From Brevibacterium oceani (GTDB lineage: Bacteria > Actinomycetota > Actinomycetes > Actinomycetales > Brevibacteriaceae): a stretch of 64,000 nt of DNA. Positions 52,000 through 60,535 of this stretch are shown here, piece by piece (positions within the stretch are counted from its first letter, which is position 1; every line of letters starts with the position of its first letter). The notes under the pieces were generated by a model, which saw only the letters and a program-made list of their open reading frames with translations, did no database searches and was not told where the DNA came from. The stretch lies in contig NZ_JABKDE010000003.1 of NCBI RefSeq assembly GCF_013623835.1, positions 124,001 through 188,000 of the forward strand. Direction: 5' to 3'. Both the position numbers and the translations under genes were made by a program.

Positions 52000-52374
52000 T
52001 CACGCCTGTCGCTTGACGATGTCGAAATCTTCACCTGTCGCGCTGCGGAACCTGCCGCCCTGCGCGGCATAGTCATCGCCGGTCTCCTGCAGCTTCTTGA
52101 CGAAGAGCGGGCACACGGGCACAACCGTCACCCCCCGCTCAAGCGAGTCCTCGAGCGCCTCGGCGACGAGGATCTTCGACAGTCCACGACCGCCGAAATC
52201 CTCGTCGACGACCGTGTGGAAGAAGATGCGTTCGGTCTCCGTGTCCGGGCCGGGCAGGAAATAGGCATGGCCGGCGACCGTCCCGTCGTCGACCGAGATG
52301 ACGTAGGAATGTCCCTGTTCGTCGAGTTCCACGCGCACGGGCGCGCCGGTGGAGTCCTGCAGTTCTTCGCTCAT
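52000..52374 (-). CDS. GNAT-like N-acetyltransferase
   Basis: A 124-residue small acetyltransferase of the YidJ/Gtt-like type. ERIFFHTVVDEDFGGRGLSKILVAEALEDS contains the acetyl-CoA pyrophosphate-binding R/Q-x-x-G-x-G/A pattern (GGRGLS), and VVPVCPLFVKKL is the family's C-terminal block. It is directly followed by the AhpD-like gene. Substrate unknown. Confidence 0.87.
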   Translation of the reverse strand: MSEELQDSTGAPVRVELDEQGHSYVISVDDGTVAGHAYFLPGPDTETERIFFHTVVDEDFGGRGLSKILVAEALEDSLERGVTVVPVCPLFVKKLQETGDDYAAQGGRFRSATGEDFDIVKRQA

Positions 52375-52440
52375 CGTTCTCTCCTCTGTGGTCAGCGGTG
52401 CTCAGTGTTGGTCAGTGGTGGTCAGCTGCCGACGATGGCC

Positions 52441-53499
52441 TCAGCGGTCTTCGGGTCCGCCCTGGACCCGTGGGGGCGGGTTTCTCCGCGCTTTGATCGT
52501 GACGTCGGGCAGCCTCGGCGCGGGGAGTCGTCCCATGCCGTCGGCATTGCGTCCGGGTCCGCCATTGCCGACGTACCCGTCGACGACGCCGAAGCGGTCG
52601 CCCTCGGCCTGCCATTCCTCTCGGAACTGTGCGATCTCCTCATGGCTGCGACCGACGAAGTTCCACCACATGACGATCTCCTCGCCGAAGGGGACCCCGC
52701 CGAGAAGGACGAGTCGTGCCGCGGTGTCGGCACGGTTGCCGATGCGCATCTCGCGCAGTCCGACGCCGGTGTAGCCGATGGCGCCGACGGGCAGCTCGAC
52801 GTTCTCCACGGTGATGTCACCGGAGTCGACGAGCACGCCGTGTTCGAAGGTCTCGTCGACGGGCAGGTTGATGGTCGCACCCGGATCGAGGCGGATCTCC
52901 GCGCCGAGGAGGGGCGAATGCGTCGTCACCGGGGAAGAGGCTCCCCACAGGTGGCCGAGGAAGACGAGCATCTCGCCGCCGTCGAAGCTCGTCACCTCGG
53001 GGGCGTAGTGCTCGAACTCGCGTTCGGGCTGGTGACGGGTGGTCTCCGGCAGGGCCAGCCAGAGTTGGACGCCGTGGAGGTTCGTCGTGTCCTCGGTCGA
53101 GACCTCGGAGTGGCAGATGCCGGCCCCGGCGGTCATGAGGTTGACCTCCCCGGGCAGGACGAGGCCGGCGTTGCCGCCGGAGTCGATGTGCTGAATGGCG
53201 CCGTCGAAGAGCCAGCTCACGGTCTGCAGTCCGGTGTGCGGGTGCGGGGCGACGTCCATGCCGCCGGTGACGGAGACGTCGGCAGGTCCGTAGTGGTCGA
53301 CGAAGCACCAGGGTCCGATGAGGGAGCGCTGCCGCTGCGGCAGTGTGCGCCGCACCGTCATCGCGCGCGGTCCGCCGAGCGGGACGTCGCGGGCGGTGAT
53401 GATCTCCACCGGGGCCCTGCCCTGCTGGTCGCAGTTCGGGTCCGGCAGTCCGCCGGGTCGGCAGACGATCTGATCCGGTTTCGTGTCGACGTTGCTCAT
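52441..53499 (-). CDS. Pirin-family protein
   Basis: A 352-residue bicupin pirin. The metal site is in the N-terminal cupin: APHPHTGLQTVSWL gives two His, and the remaining His and Glu are in GICHSEVSTE. RGPRAMTVRR-like and GPWCFVDHYGPADV blocks are typical. Pirins act as quercetinase-type dioxygenases or redox sensors. Its ATG overlaps the stop of the MarR gene (ATGA), so the MarR protein and pirin are made together and likely regulated by MarR itself. Confidence 0.92.
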   Translation of the reverse strand: MSNVDTKPDQIVCRPGGLPDPNCDQQGRAPVEIITARDVPLGGPRAMTVRRTLPQRQRSLIGPWCFVDHYGPADVSVTGGMDVAPHPHTGLQTVSWLFDGAIQHIDSGGNAGLVLPGEVNLMTAGAGICHSEVSTEDTTNLHGVQLWLALPETTRHQPEREFEHYAPEVTSFDGGEMLVFLGHLWGASSPVTTHSPLLGAEIRLDPGATINLPVDETFEHGVLVDSGDITVENVELPVGAIGYTGVGLREMRIGNRADTAARLVLLGGVPFGEEIVMWWNFVGRSHEEIAQFREEWQAEGDRFGVVDGYVGNGGPGRNADGMGRLPAPRLPDVTIKARRNPPPRVQGGPEDR

Positions 53500-54008
53500 G
53501 CCGGTAGCGTACCCCCGTGTGCAGCAGCCGCCTCGGACGCGGCCTGCGGTCGACGCGGATTGATCTTCGAGACCAAGTCGAACAGCTCCTCCGATTCTCC
53601 CTCGCCCAGGCCGGCGAAGGCGGAGAGGATGATCTCGCCGTTCGTCTGCTCGGCCGCGCTGCGCACGGACTCTCCGTCCTCGGTGAGGCTGACGCACACC
53701 CCGCGCTGATCATCGGTATCGGCGGACTGCTCGATCAGCCCCCGTGCTTCGAGACGTCCGAGAAGTCGGCTCAGCGCACTGCGGCTGACCACCATGTTCC
53801 TCAGCAGGTCGCGGTGGCGCATTCGCTGCCCGGGCGGGATGTTGATGATCGCATCGAATTCGTTGAGAGTCAGTCCATGTCGCTCCCGGAACGCCCGTTC
53901 GAACTCCGCCAGCATGGCCGCGTGCTTCTCGAGCATCAGCCTCCACGTGGCGATCTCGATCGGTCCGAGGCGTCGGAGGATGCTGCTGACCGGAGGTGCT
54001 TCGCTCAT
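53496..54008 (-). CDS. MarR-family regulator
   Basis: A 170-residue MarR protein. The winged helix has MRHRDLLRNMVVSRSALSRLLGRLEARGLIEQ followed by a DTDDQRGVCVSLTEDG wing. GGAGG stands 6 bases before the ATG. It leads the MarR-pirin unit. A 29-bp block with an inverted repeat lies 116 bases upstream and recurs before the cysteine-hydrolase gene at 54.9 kb, so these are probably its targets. MarR proteins usually respond to phenolic compounds or oxidants. Confidence 0.92.
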   Translation of the reverse strand: MSEAPPVSSILRRLGPIEIATWRLMLEKHAAMLAEFERAFRERHGLTLNEFDAIINIPPGQRMRHRDLLRNMVVSRSALSRLLGRLEARGLIEQSADTDDQRGVCVSLTEDGESVRSAAEQTNGEIILSAFAGLGEGESEELFDLVSKINPRRPQAASEAAAAHGGTLPA

Positions 54009-54078
54009 GCTTCGCCTCCACCGGCACCGGCACGACCGTCTCGGCGAGCGCATCCGCCTGGACGAGAGGAGGTGGACA

Positions 54079-54102
54079 GGGATGAAATACGGGATGAAAT
54101 AC
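54079..54102. repeat. Perfect 12-bp tandem duplication
   Basis: GGGATGAAATAC occurs twice in direct tandem (54079-54090, 54091-54102), at the start of the tiny reading frame and in the probable marR 5' leader. Confidence 0.75.
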
Positions 54103-54150
54103 GCGACGGACGAATCCTCACAGTTTGTTGCTTCGACAACATTTTCATAG
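54082..54150 (+). CDS. Possible 22-residue small ORF (doubtful)
   Basis: ATG at 54082 has AGGAGG 9 bases upstream (54067-54072) and a frame MKYGMKYATDESSQF... ending in TAG at 54148. It is antisense to the marR leader, and its last codons cover the MarR-type operator. The good ribosome site is the only support; no homology is recognised and no promoter is evident. It may be chance. Confidence 0.2.
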   Translation: MKYGMKYATDESSQFVASTTFS

Positions 54151-54152
54151 TA
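54124..54152. promoter_or_regulatory. MarR-type operator A, upstream of marR-pirin
   Basis: TTGTTG-CTTCGA-CAACAT inverted repeat (54125-54142) followed by CATAGT (54146-54151). The 29-base block matches operator B (55002-55030) at 23 positions, with the same spacing, which is far beyond chance for non-coding DNA. Confidence 0.75.
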
Positions 54153-54323
54153 TGAATGATCATACCCGGAGACTCATAGACTCCGGGCGCCTCCTCGAGG
54201 CCCGGATGCAACCGCGCATCATCCCCGCCGAACCGGCGATGCGGCATCCACGGGCGGACAGCGATGTCCGCCCGGCCCGAGGTCTCGACGGACCGAGGCT
54301 CAGGGACACTGAGGCACCGGCCC

Positions 54324-54965
54324 CTATTTCCCCGCCTTGTCGAGTTCGACCTTGAGCGGGAAGTACCAGTTCATGATCTCCCGGAGGTTGTCGGAGTCCG
54401 GACGTGCCCAATTGCGCATGAGCTCGCTTGCGAAGGAGATCGCCGTGATCGGCGACGCGCCGGCGGCGGTCATCCGCTCGAGCGCCCACCGGTGGGAGTC
54501 GGGACTGATGCCGCCGACGGCGCCCGCAACCGGGTAGACCTCGAAGCCCTCGGCGAGCATGTCGAGGGTCGGGAAGGCCAGACAGACCTCGGTCCACAGT
54601 CCGGCCATGACGATCTTGCGTCGGCCCGTGGCACGCACCGCGGCGCGGAAGTCGGGGTCCTCCCACGAGTTCACTCCGGTGCGGTCGACCTCCTCGACTC
54701 CCGGCAGCTCCTTCCGAATCTCCTCGGCGGTTCCGGTGTTGACCCCGAGGTCGACGCCGACGGTCGAGAGGACCACGGGCACCTCGTACTTCGTCGCAGC
54801 CTTGCACAGCGCGATGACATTGAGGTCGATGCGCTCCTTCGTCGTCGACTGCACGGTCCGATACTGCTCCGGCTGGTAGTCGATGATGGCCACTGCGCAG
54901 TTCTGCGGCGTGAGCAGACGGTCGGACTCGGGATCGCGAATCGATTCAGGCTGTGTCTTGGACAT
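54324..54965 (-). CDS. Isochorismatase-like cysteine hydrolase (YcaC type)
   Basis: A 213-residue cysteine hydrolase. Asp29 (AIIDYQ) and Cys128 (LWTEVCLAF) are the catalytic landmarks; a WEDPDFRAAV segment is shared with YcaC. Family enzymes hydrolyse amides or related bonds (nicotinamide, carbamates, isochorismate); the YcaC branch has no firm substrate. A MarR-type operator lies 37 bases before its ATG. It is divergent from the glutaminase gene. Confidence 0.88.
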   Translation of the reverse strand: MSKTQPESIRDPESDRLLTPQNCAVAIIDYQPEQYRTVQSTTKERIDLNVIALCKAATKYEVPVVLSTVGVDLGVNTGTAEEIRKELPGVEEVDRTGVNSWEDPDFRAAVRATGRRKIVMAGLWTEVCLAFPTLDMLAEGFEVYPVAGAVGGISPDSHRWALERMTAAGASPITAISFASELMRNWARPDSDNLREIMNWYFPLKVELDKAGK

Positions 54966-55001
54966 GGTCGGCGCTCCTTGGGAGATGGGATCGGCACCCG
55001 C

Positions 55002-55030
55002 TTTGTTGCATCATCAACAATTCCATAGTT
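55002..55030. promoter_or_regulatory. MarR-type operator B, hydrolase/glutaminase promoter region
   Basis: TTGTTG-CATCAT-CAACAA (55003-55020) has perfect 6-bp arms; CATAGT follows with the same spacing as in operator A. Between the divergent hydrolase (-) and glutaminase (+) genes. Confidence 0.78.
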
Positions 55031-55108
55031 GGATGGACGTGTCCATAGGCTGCCGCGGATGCCGTCCGGCGTCCTCACGGACCGCGAGACCCGAGGAGGG
55101 CCGACCCC

Positions 55109-56368
55109 ATGCGCACCCCGATCCCCGACTACCTCACCGAGATCCAGGATTCCCTGCGCGACGACGACCAGGGGGCGGTCGCCGACTACATCCCCGCCCT
55201 CGCCGAGGCGGATCCCGACCTCTTCGCGATCGCGCTGACCACAGTCGCCGGCCGTACCTACACCGCCGGGGACTGCGACGTGGAGTTCTCCATCCAGTCG
55301 ATGTCGAAGCCCTTCGCCTATGCAGCGGCGCTGACGGACCGGGGCGAGGAGTTCGTCGGCGGACGGGTCGGGGTCGAACCCTCGGGCGAGGCCTTCAATG
55401 AGCTCTCCCTCGAATCCGACTCCCACCGTCCGAAGAACCCGATGATCAACGCCGGTGCGATCACGACCCATCAGCTGCTCGTCGGCTCGGGAGCGAAACC
55501 CGCCGAACGCGTCGAGCGGGCACTCGATCTCTTCTCCGCACTGGCCGGCCGGAGGCTTGCCATCGACGAAGCGGTCCGGGACTCCGAGCTGGAAACCGCC
55601 GACCGGAACCTCGCGATCGCCCACATGCTGCGCAACTACGGCATCCTCGAGGACGATCCGCACGAGGTCGTCGCCGGCTACACCGCTCAGTGCTCGATCA
55701 GGGTGAGTGTCCGTGATATCGCGGTCATGGCCGCGACCCTGGCCTCCGGCGGGATCCAGCCGGTGACCGGTGAGCAGGTCCTCGACCGGGCCACTGCCCG
55801 GAAGACGCTGTCGGTGATGGCCTCGGCCGGTATGTACGACGCTGCGGGGTCCTGGTTCAACGACGTCGGGATCCCCGCAAAGAGCGGCGTCGCCGGCGGC
55901 CTCCTCGGTGCCCTGCCCGGTCAGGTGGGGATCGGGTCGTTCTCTCCGCGCCTCGACGCGCACGGCAACAGCGTCCGCGGGATCGAGGTCTTCCGGCGGC
56001 TCTCGACCGACATGGGCCTGCACCTCATGGACACGGAGTCCTTCGGCTCTCACGCGCTGCGCGACATCCGCGTCGATGCGGACACCACGTACCTCAGTCT
56101 GCAGGGGATCATCGACTTCAACGGCGCCGAGGTCGTCCTCCACCGACTCGACGAAGCGCCGCCGGAGACGCCGACGGTCATCGTCGATGCCAGCCGGGTC
56201 GAGCGCTTCAGCGACGTGGGGCGACGCATGGTCATCGAGGGGATGCGGCGCCTCAGCCTCGACGGCATCACCGTCGGCCTCGCCGATCCCGAGGAACGGC
56301 TGCCGGACCCCGGCCTCGGCGACGGGACCATGCCGTTCATCGTGCCGGCGCAGCGCACCGAGTCCTAG
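55109..56368 (+). CDS. glsA: Glutaminase A with C-terminal STAS domain
   Basis: A 419-residue protein. Residues 1-310 are a serine-dependent beta-lactamase-type glutaminase (glutamine to glutamate and NH3): Ser64-x-x-Lys67 in SIQSMSKPF, then NPMINAGAI, and AKSGVAGGLLGALPGQVGIGSFSPRLD. Residues from about 320 form a STAS domain (LSLQGIIDFNGAEVVLHRLD, VIVDASRVERFSDVGRRMV), a fusion seen in several actinobacterial glutaminases and thought to sense a nucleotide or anti-sigma partner. The ATG at 55109 is preceded by GAGGAGGGCC at some distance. Confidence 0.93.
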   Translation: MRTPIPDYLTEIQDSLRDDDQGAVADYIPALAEADPDLFAIALTTVAGRTYTAGDCDVEFSIQSMSKPFAYAAALTDRGEEFVGGRVGVEPSGEAFNELSLESDSHRPKNPMINAGAITTHQLLVGSGAKPAERVERALDLFSALAGRRLAIDEAVRDSELETADRNLAIAHMLRNYGILEDDPHEVVAGYTAQCSIRVSVRDIAVMAATLASGGIQPVTGEQVLDRATARKTLSVMASAGMYDAAGSWFNDVGIPAKSGVAGGLLGALPGQVGIGSFSPRLDAHGNSVRGIEVFRRLSTDMGLHLMDTESFGSHALRDIRVDADTTYLSLQGIIDFNGAEVVLHRLDEAPPETPTVIVDASRVERFSDVGRRMVIEGMRRLSLDGITVGLADPEERLPDPGLGDGTMPFIVPAQRTES

Positions 56369-56476
56369 AGCACCGAGGTGCAGCGGTTCGAGGTACTGCG
56401 CCTCTGGGTGCGGGACGCGTCCCCTGCCTGACCGACGGATCCCGGCTAACCGACAGGCCAGAAGCCGCCCGGCCCT

Positions 56477-58786
56477 TCAGTCCTTCGGGATCTTCCCCTG
56501 CCACGGCCACCAGACCGACCGTCCGATGTCGTGGACGAGCGCCGGGACGACCAGCGACCTCACGAGGATCGCGTCGAGCAGCACCCCGAAGGTGACGATG
56601 AAGGCGAGCTGAACGAGGAACATCACCGGAATCACCGACAGGGCCGCGAAGGTCGCGGCGAGCACGATCCCGGCCGAGGTGATCACCCCGCCCGTGGCCA
56701 CGAGTCCCTTGAGCACGCCGGCCCGTGTGCCGGCCCTGAGCGATTCCTCGCGCACCCTGGAAATGAGGAAGATATTGTAGTCGATGCCGAGCGCGACGAG
56801 GAAGACGAAGGCGTAGAGCGGCACCGAGGGATCGGCCCCGGGGAAGCCGATGATGTGATTGAACACCAGCGCCGAGACTCCCAACGCGGTGCCGAAGGAC
56901 AGCACGGTCAGGGCCACGAGCAGCAGCGGCGCGAACAGGGAGCGCAGCAGCAGGATGAGGATGACCGTGATGACGAGCAGGATGATCGGGATCGCCAGAC
57001 TCCGGTCCGCCTCGGCGGTGGTGTTAGTGTCGAGGTCGACCGCGGTCTCCCCGCCGACGAGCGCATCGGGGTCGACGTCGTGGACGGCATCGCGGATGTC
57101 GGTGACGGTCTTCTCCGCGGCCAGGGAATCGGCGGCGTCGTCAAGGGTCAGTTCGAGGAGGACCTGACCGTCCACCTCGGTGGGTTCGATCGTCGCCGAT
57201 CCGCCGGCACCATCGGACGCACCGCTCGGGCCGCCCTGCGGGGGCTGGAGCTTCCCGTCCTCGTCGATGCCGATCGTTCCGCTCGGGGAATCCTCGGCCG
57301 CCACGGTCATCGATCCGACACCGCCGAGGCGGCCGACCGCCTCGGCGGCTGTGCTCAGCTCATCCGCGTCGATCACCACCTGGGTCGGGGTCCCGGACCC
57401 ACCGGGGTAATGCTCGGCCAGGACGTCCTGACCGTCGCGGGCCTCCGAGTCACCGAGCACGAATTCGCTCTGCGCCACCCCGGAAGCCTTGAACTGCGGG
57501 ACCGCGATGAGCGGCAGTGCCAAGAGGACGACGAGACCGACCCAGATGAGCCGCGGACGGGCGGCGATCACCTCGGCGATGCGGACCCACAGGCCCTTCT
57601 TCATGCTCGCCGAGGCGGTCCCCACCTGAGGTCGGAACGGCCAGAACACGGCGCGACCGATGATGATGAGTGCGGCGGGCAGGAAGGTCAGGGCCGCGAG
57701 CATGGCGACGGCGATGCCGATGGCCGCGACCGGCCCGAGCGCACGTGTCGAGGCGAGGTCGGTGAGGAGGAGGACGAGGAGGCCGGCGATGACGGTGCCT
57801 CCGGAGGCGGCGATCGGTTCGGCCACGCCCTTGAGCGCGGCGAGCCCGGCGCGCACACGGTCGGGCTCGGTTGTCAGGGCGTCGCGGAAGCGGGCGACGA
57901 CGAGGAGGGAGTAGTCCGTGGTGGCGCCGACGACGAGGATGAAGAGGATGCCCTGGACTTGGCCGTTGATGAGGAGGATCCCGGCGTCGGCGAGGTGCCA
58001 GATAACGAAGATCGACGCGGACAGCGCGGCCACGGAGGTGAAGAGGACGATGACCGGCAGCAGCGGTGAGCGGTAGACGATGACGAGGATGACGAAGACC
58101 GCGATGAGGGCGACGAGCAGGAGGATCCCGTCGATGCCGGCGAAGGCTTCGGAGAGGTCAGCCGCGAATCCTGCCGGGCCGGTGACATAGACATCGGCAA
58201 CCGTGGCCGGGGTCGGGACGTTGCCGGACTCGTCCGGGGTGGCATCGGCGGCGTTGGCGGTCGGGAAGGCGCTGCTGATGAAGTCTCTGATCTTCTCGAC
58301 GTCATCGCCTGTGGTCTCCGAGGAGACGGGGAGGATGATCTGGAGGGCGTCGCCGTCCTCGGCGGGGATGACCGGTGAGGCGTCGGCGGCGAGCAGACCG
58401 TCGTCATCGAGCTTCTTCGCCACCTCGTCGAGGGCTATGGAATCGTCTTCGGTGACGCCGTCGGTGTTATCGAGGACGACGATGGCGGGGACGTAGTCAT
58501 CGTCGCTGAAGCGGTCGATGATCTCCTGGGCGCGGGTGGATTCGGCGGATTCGGGGAGGAACGAGGAACGGTCGTTCGTGGCCACCTCGGAGATCTTGCC
58601 GAAGTAGGGGCCACCGACTCCGGCGATGCCGACCCAGGCGACGAGCAGGATCGCGAAGAGGGTGATGAGGCTGCGGCGGGCGGGGACGGGGGCACGGTGG
58701 GTGGGGGCACTTGCCGAGGGGCCTGCAGTTCGATCGTCGTCGGGGCGAGGGGGCTGGGGTGTACGGGTCAGCAGGAAGTGCGGCAT
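56477..58786 (-). CDS. MMPL-family RND transporter
   Basis: A 769-residue, 12-helix MMPL protein. Two repeats each start with one helix, a soluble domain (about 60-220 and 440-590) and five helices. The proton-relay Asp-Tyr pairs are in GATTDYSLLVVARFRD and LGIDYNIFLISRVREES. The family exports lipids, mycolate precursors or drugs. An N-terminal basic-Pro-rich tail precedes the first helix. It stands alone, divergent from the VanZ-RDD gene. Confidence 0.92.
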   Translation of the reverse strand: MPHFLLTRTPQPPRPDDDRTAGPSASAPTHRAPVPARRSLITLFAILLVAWVGIAGVGGPYFGKISEVATNDRSSFLPESAESTRAQEIIDRFSDDDYVPAIVVLDNTDGVTEDDSIALDEVAKKLDDDGLLAADASPVIPAEDGDALQIILPVSSETTGDDVEKIRDFISSAFPTANAADATPDESGNVPTPATVADVYVTGPAGFAADLSEAFAGIDGILLLVALIAVFVILVIVYRSPLLPVIVLFTSVAALSASIFVIWHLADAGILLINGQVQGILFILVVGATTDYSLLVVARFRDALTTEPDRVRAGLAALKGVAEPIAASGGTVIAGLLVLLLTDLASTRALGPVAAIGIAVAMLAALTFLPAALIIIGRAVFWPFRPQVGTASASMKKGLWVRIAEVIAARPRLIWVGLVVLLALPLIAVPQFKASGVAQSEFVLGDSEARDGQDVLAEHYPGGSGTPTQVVIDADELSTAAEAVGRLGGVGSMTVAAEDSPSGTIGIDEDGKLQPPQGGPSGASDGAGGSATIEPTEVDGQVLLELTLDDAADSLAAEKTVTDIRDAVHDVDPDALVGGETAVDLDTNTTAEADRSLAIPIILLVITVILILLLRSLFAPLLLVALTVLSFGTALGVSALVFNHIIGFPGADPSVPLYAFVFLVALGIDYNIFLISRVREESLRAGTRAGVLKGLVATGGVITSAGIVLAATFAALSVIPVMFLVQLAFIVTFGVLLDAILVRSLVVPALVHDIGRSVWWPWQGKIPKD

Positions 58787-58906
58787 GAGTCCAGCCTACG
58801 CGGCGGATCGCGGCGCGGGAGAGGAAAACCGGGCGCCGTTCCTGCAGACACCACCTCGCCCCGTTCCGGCTGCCTCTGACCAGGGCGAACACGTAGGACT
58901 ACGAGC

Positions 58907-59968
58907 ATGAGCTCCTTCGTTCTTCCTGCCTTCGTGGCCGTCCTCGTCGGCTGCGGCATCGCCGTGCTCGCGTTCGTGCCGTTCGTCGCGATCAGCTATC
59001 GTCGCCGAGGCGGACTGACGTTCTGGCGCACGCTGATATGGCTGGCCGCCGCGATCTACGCGATGGCGCTTTGGACGTACACGCTGCTGCCGGTCCCACC
59101 GGCCGATGAGGTCACCTGCGCGGCCGTGCAGCTGGTCCCGTTCCAGTTCGTCACCGACATCCTCAGCTTCGACACCGGCAGCGTCCGCGCCATGATGACC
59201 AACCCTGCGGTCCTGCAGGTGGCCCTCAACGTCATCCTCTTCGTCCCGCTCGGCTGGTTCGTCAGACAGCTCGCCGGACGCGGCATCGTCGTGGCGACGA
59301 TCACGGGACTGGCCGCCTCGGCGCTCATCGAGGTCACCCAGATCACCGGGATCTGGGGCATCTACTCCTGCGCCTACCGGGTCTTCGACGTCGACGACCT
59401 CATGATGAACACGTTCGGTGCATTCCTCGGCTCCTTGGCGAGCCTGCTCCTCCTCCGCAGGCAGGAGGGCCTGCAGGCACCCGATGCTCCCCGACCGCTC
59501 ACGCTGATCCGTCGGCTGACCGGCATCCTCTGCGACCTGCTCATCTGGGGGCTGTTCGGCTGGACGGTCGCCCTCGCCGTCGGAGTCATCGCGGCCGTCC
59601 TCGGCGACGGGACGATCACCGAACCGGGGCAGATCGTCACATTCATCGGCTTCGCCCTGCCCTTCGCCGCGCAGCTTTTCTCCGTCCTCAGCCGGGGAGC
59701 CACCCTCGGCGAACGGCTCGTCCTCATCGCGGCCGTGCACGTGCGGGCCCCGGTTGCGGTCGGTCGGGTCCTGCGGTTCCTCTTCGGCATCGGCGGTTAC
59801 ATGCTGCTGTCGCAATGGACGTTCCCGCTGTCCGGACTGCTCCTCTTCTTCCTCGTCGTGGTCTCGGCCGTCATGGTGTTCACCACCCGCCGCCACCGCG
59901 GACTGGCATGCGTGGTGTCGGGGACCGAGATCGACGACGTCAGGGCGACGGCCGCATCGGCACCGTGA
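58907..59968 (+). CDS. VanZ-RDD fusion membrane protein
   Basis: A 353-residue membrane protein with about eight helices. The first half (to about 180) is VanZ-like: NVILFVPLGWFVRQL, ALIEVTQI and DVDDLMMNTFGAFLG. The second half is an RDD-like four-helix unit (RRLTGILCDLLIWGLFGW, SRGATLGERLVLIAAV). VanZ proteins affect glycopeptide sensitivity; RDD proteins are a large membrane family with roles in ion exchange. The function of the fusion is not known. It overlaps the convergent Lrp gene by 29 bases. Confidence 0.85.
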   Translation: MSSFVLPAFVAVLVGCGIAVLAFVPFVAISYRRRGGLTFWRTLIWLAAAIYAMALWTYTLLPVPPADEVTCAAVQLVPFQFVTDILSFDTGSVRAMMTNPAVLQVALNVILFVPLGWFVRQLAGRGIVVATITGLAASALIEVTQITGIWGIYSCAYRVFDVDDLMMNTFGAFLGSLASLLLLRRQEGLQAPDAPRPLTLIRRLTGILCDLLIWGLFGWTVALAVGVIAAVLGDGTITEPGQIVTFIGFALPFAAQLFSVLSRGATLGERLVLIAAVHVRAPVAVGRVLRFLFGIGGYMLLSQWTFPLSGLLLFFLVVVSAVMVFTTRRHRGLACVVSGTEIDDVRATAASAP

Positions 59969-60416
59969 GGCCGACCTTCGCGGCGTCCATGACGACCTGG
60001 GTGCTGAAGCGGCGAATACTGTCGTTGCCGAAGAAGAGCTGCCGGGTCAGCTCCGTGTATTCGGCCATGTCCGTGACAAGGAGGATGAGCACGAAGTCCC
60101 ATTCGCCGGCCACGTAGTAGCACTGCTGGACCTCCTGACGTTCGACGAGCGAGGCGCGGACCGCATCGAGCCTGTCCAGCTGTTCGCTCTCGACGGCGAG
60201 CTGGGCGATGACCCTCACCGGGCGACCGAGGAGTTCCGGGGCCAAGGTCAGAGTGCTGCCGAGGATGATGCCCGCCTCGGTCAGCCGTTTGAGACGCCGG
60301 TTGACCGCCGCCGTCGAGAGGCCGACGCGCGAACCCAGCGCGGATTGAGGCAGACGCGCATCGGCCTGCAGGGCTTCGAGCAGTCTCAGGTCGATCTCGT
60401 CGAGAGTGGCATCCAC
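59940..60416 (-). CDS. Lrp/AsnC-family regulator
   Basis: A 158-residue Lrp protein: winged helix LDEIDLRLLEALQADARLPQ ... VGLSTAAVNRRLKRLTEAGII, then a RAM ligand domain (YYVAGEWDFVLILLVTDM). The GTG at 60416 is chosen because an upstream start at 60485 would put the 17-bp palindrome (60446-60462) inside the coding region. It is divergent from the amidohydrolase-ammonia-lyase unit, its likely target, and probably senses an amino acid. Confidence 0.88.
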   Translation of the reverse strand: MDATLDEIDLRLLEALQADARLPQSALGSRVGLSTAAVNRRLKRLTEAGIILGSTLTLAPELLGRPVRVIAQLAVESEQLDRLDAVRASLVERQEVQQCYYVAGEWDFVLILLVTDMAEYTELTRQLFFGNDSIRRFSTQVVMDAAKVGLTVPMRPSP

Positions 60417-60445
60417 TCCCTCAGTCTCAGCGATCCGCGCACTCC

Positions 60446-60462
60446 ACGCAATATTTTTGCGT
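60446..60462. promoter_or_regulatory. Lrp-type palindromic operator
   Basis: ACGCAA-TATTT-TTGCGT: perfect 6-bp arms around a five-base AT core, the typical pattern of AsnC/Lrp sites. It is 29 bases from the Lrp start and 73 from the amidohydrolase start. Confidence 0.65.
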
Positions 60463-60535
60463 AAGACCCGGCTGAAACCGACCACTTTGTCAGTCTCAGT
60501 TGAACGACTTCACGCCTCTGCAGGAGTCTGAGGAC

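Larger units (their letters stand above)
54009..54323. other. 315-base noncoding stretch upstream of marR
   Basis: Holds a 12-bp perfect tandem repeat, a tiny reading frame, the MarR-type operator, and at 54165-54187 a hairpin CCCGGAG-N9-CTCCGGG. Nothing else recognised. Confidence 0.55.

Noticed and set aside
60417..60485. Longer Lrp start at GTG 60485
   Set aside because: It would place the perfect Lrp-type palindrome inside the coding region and adds a non-conserved N-terminus.
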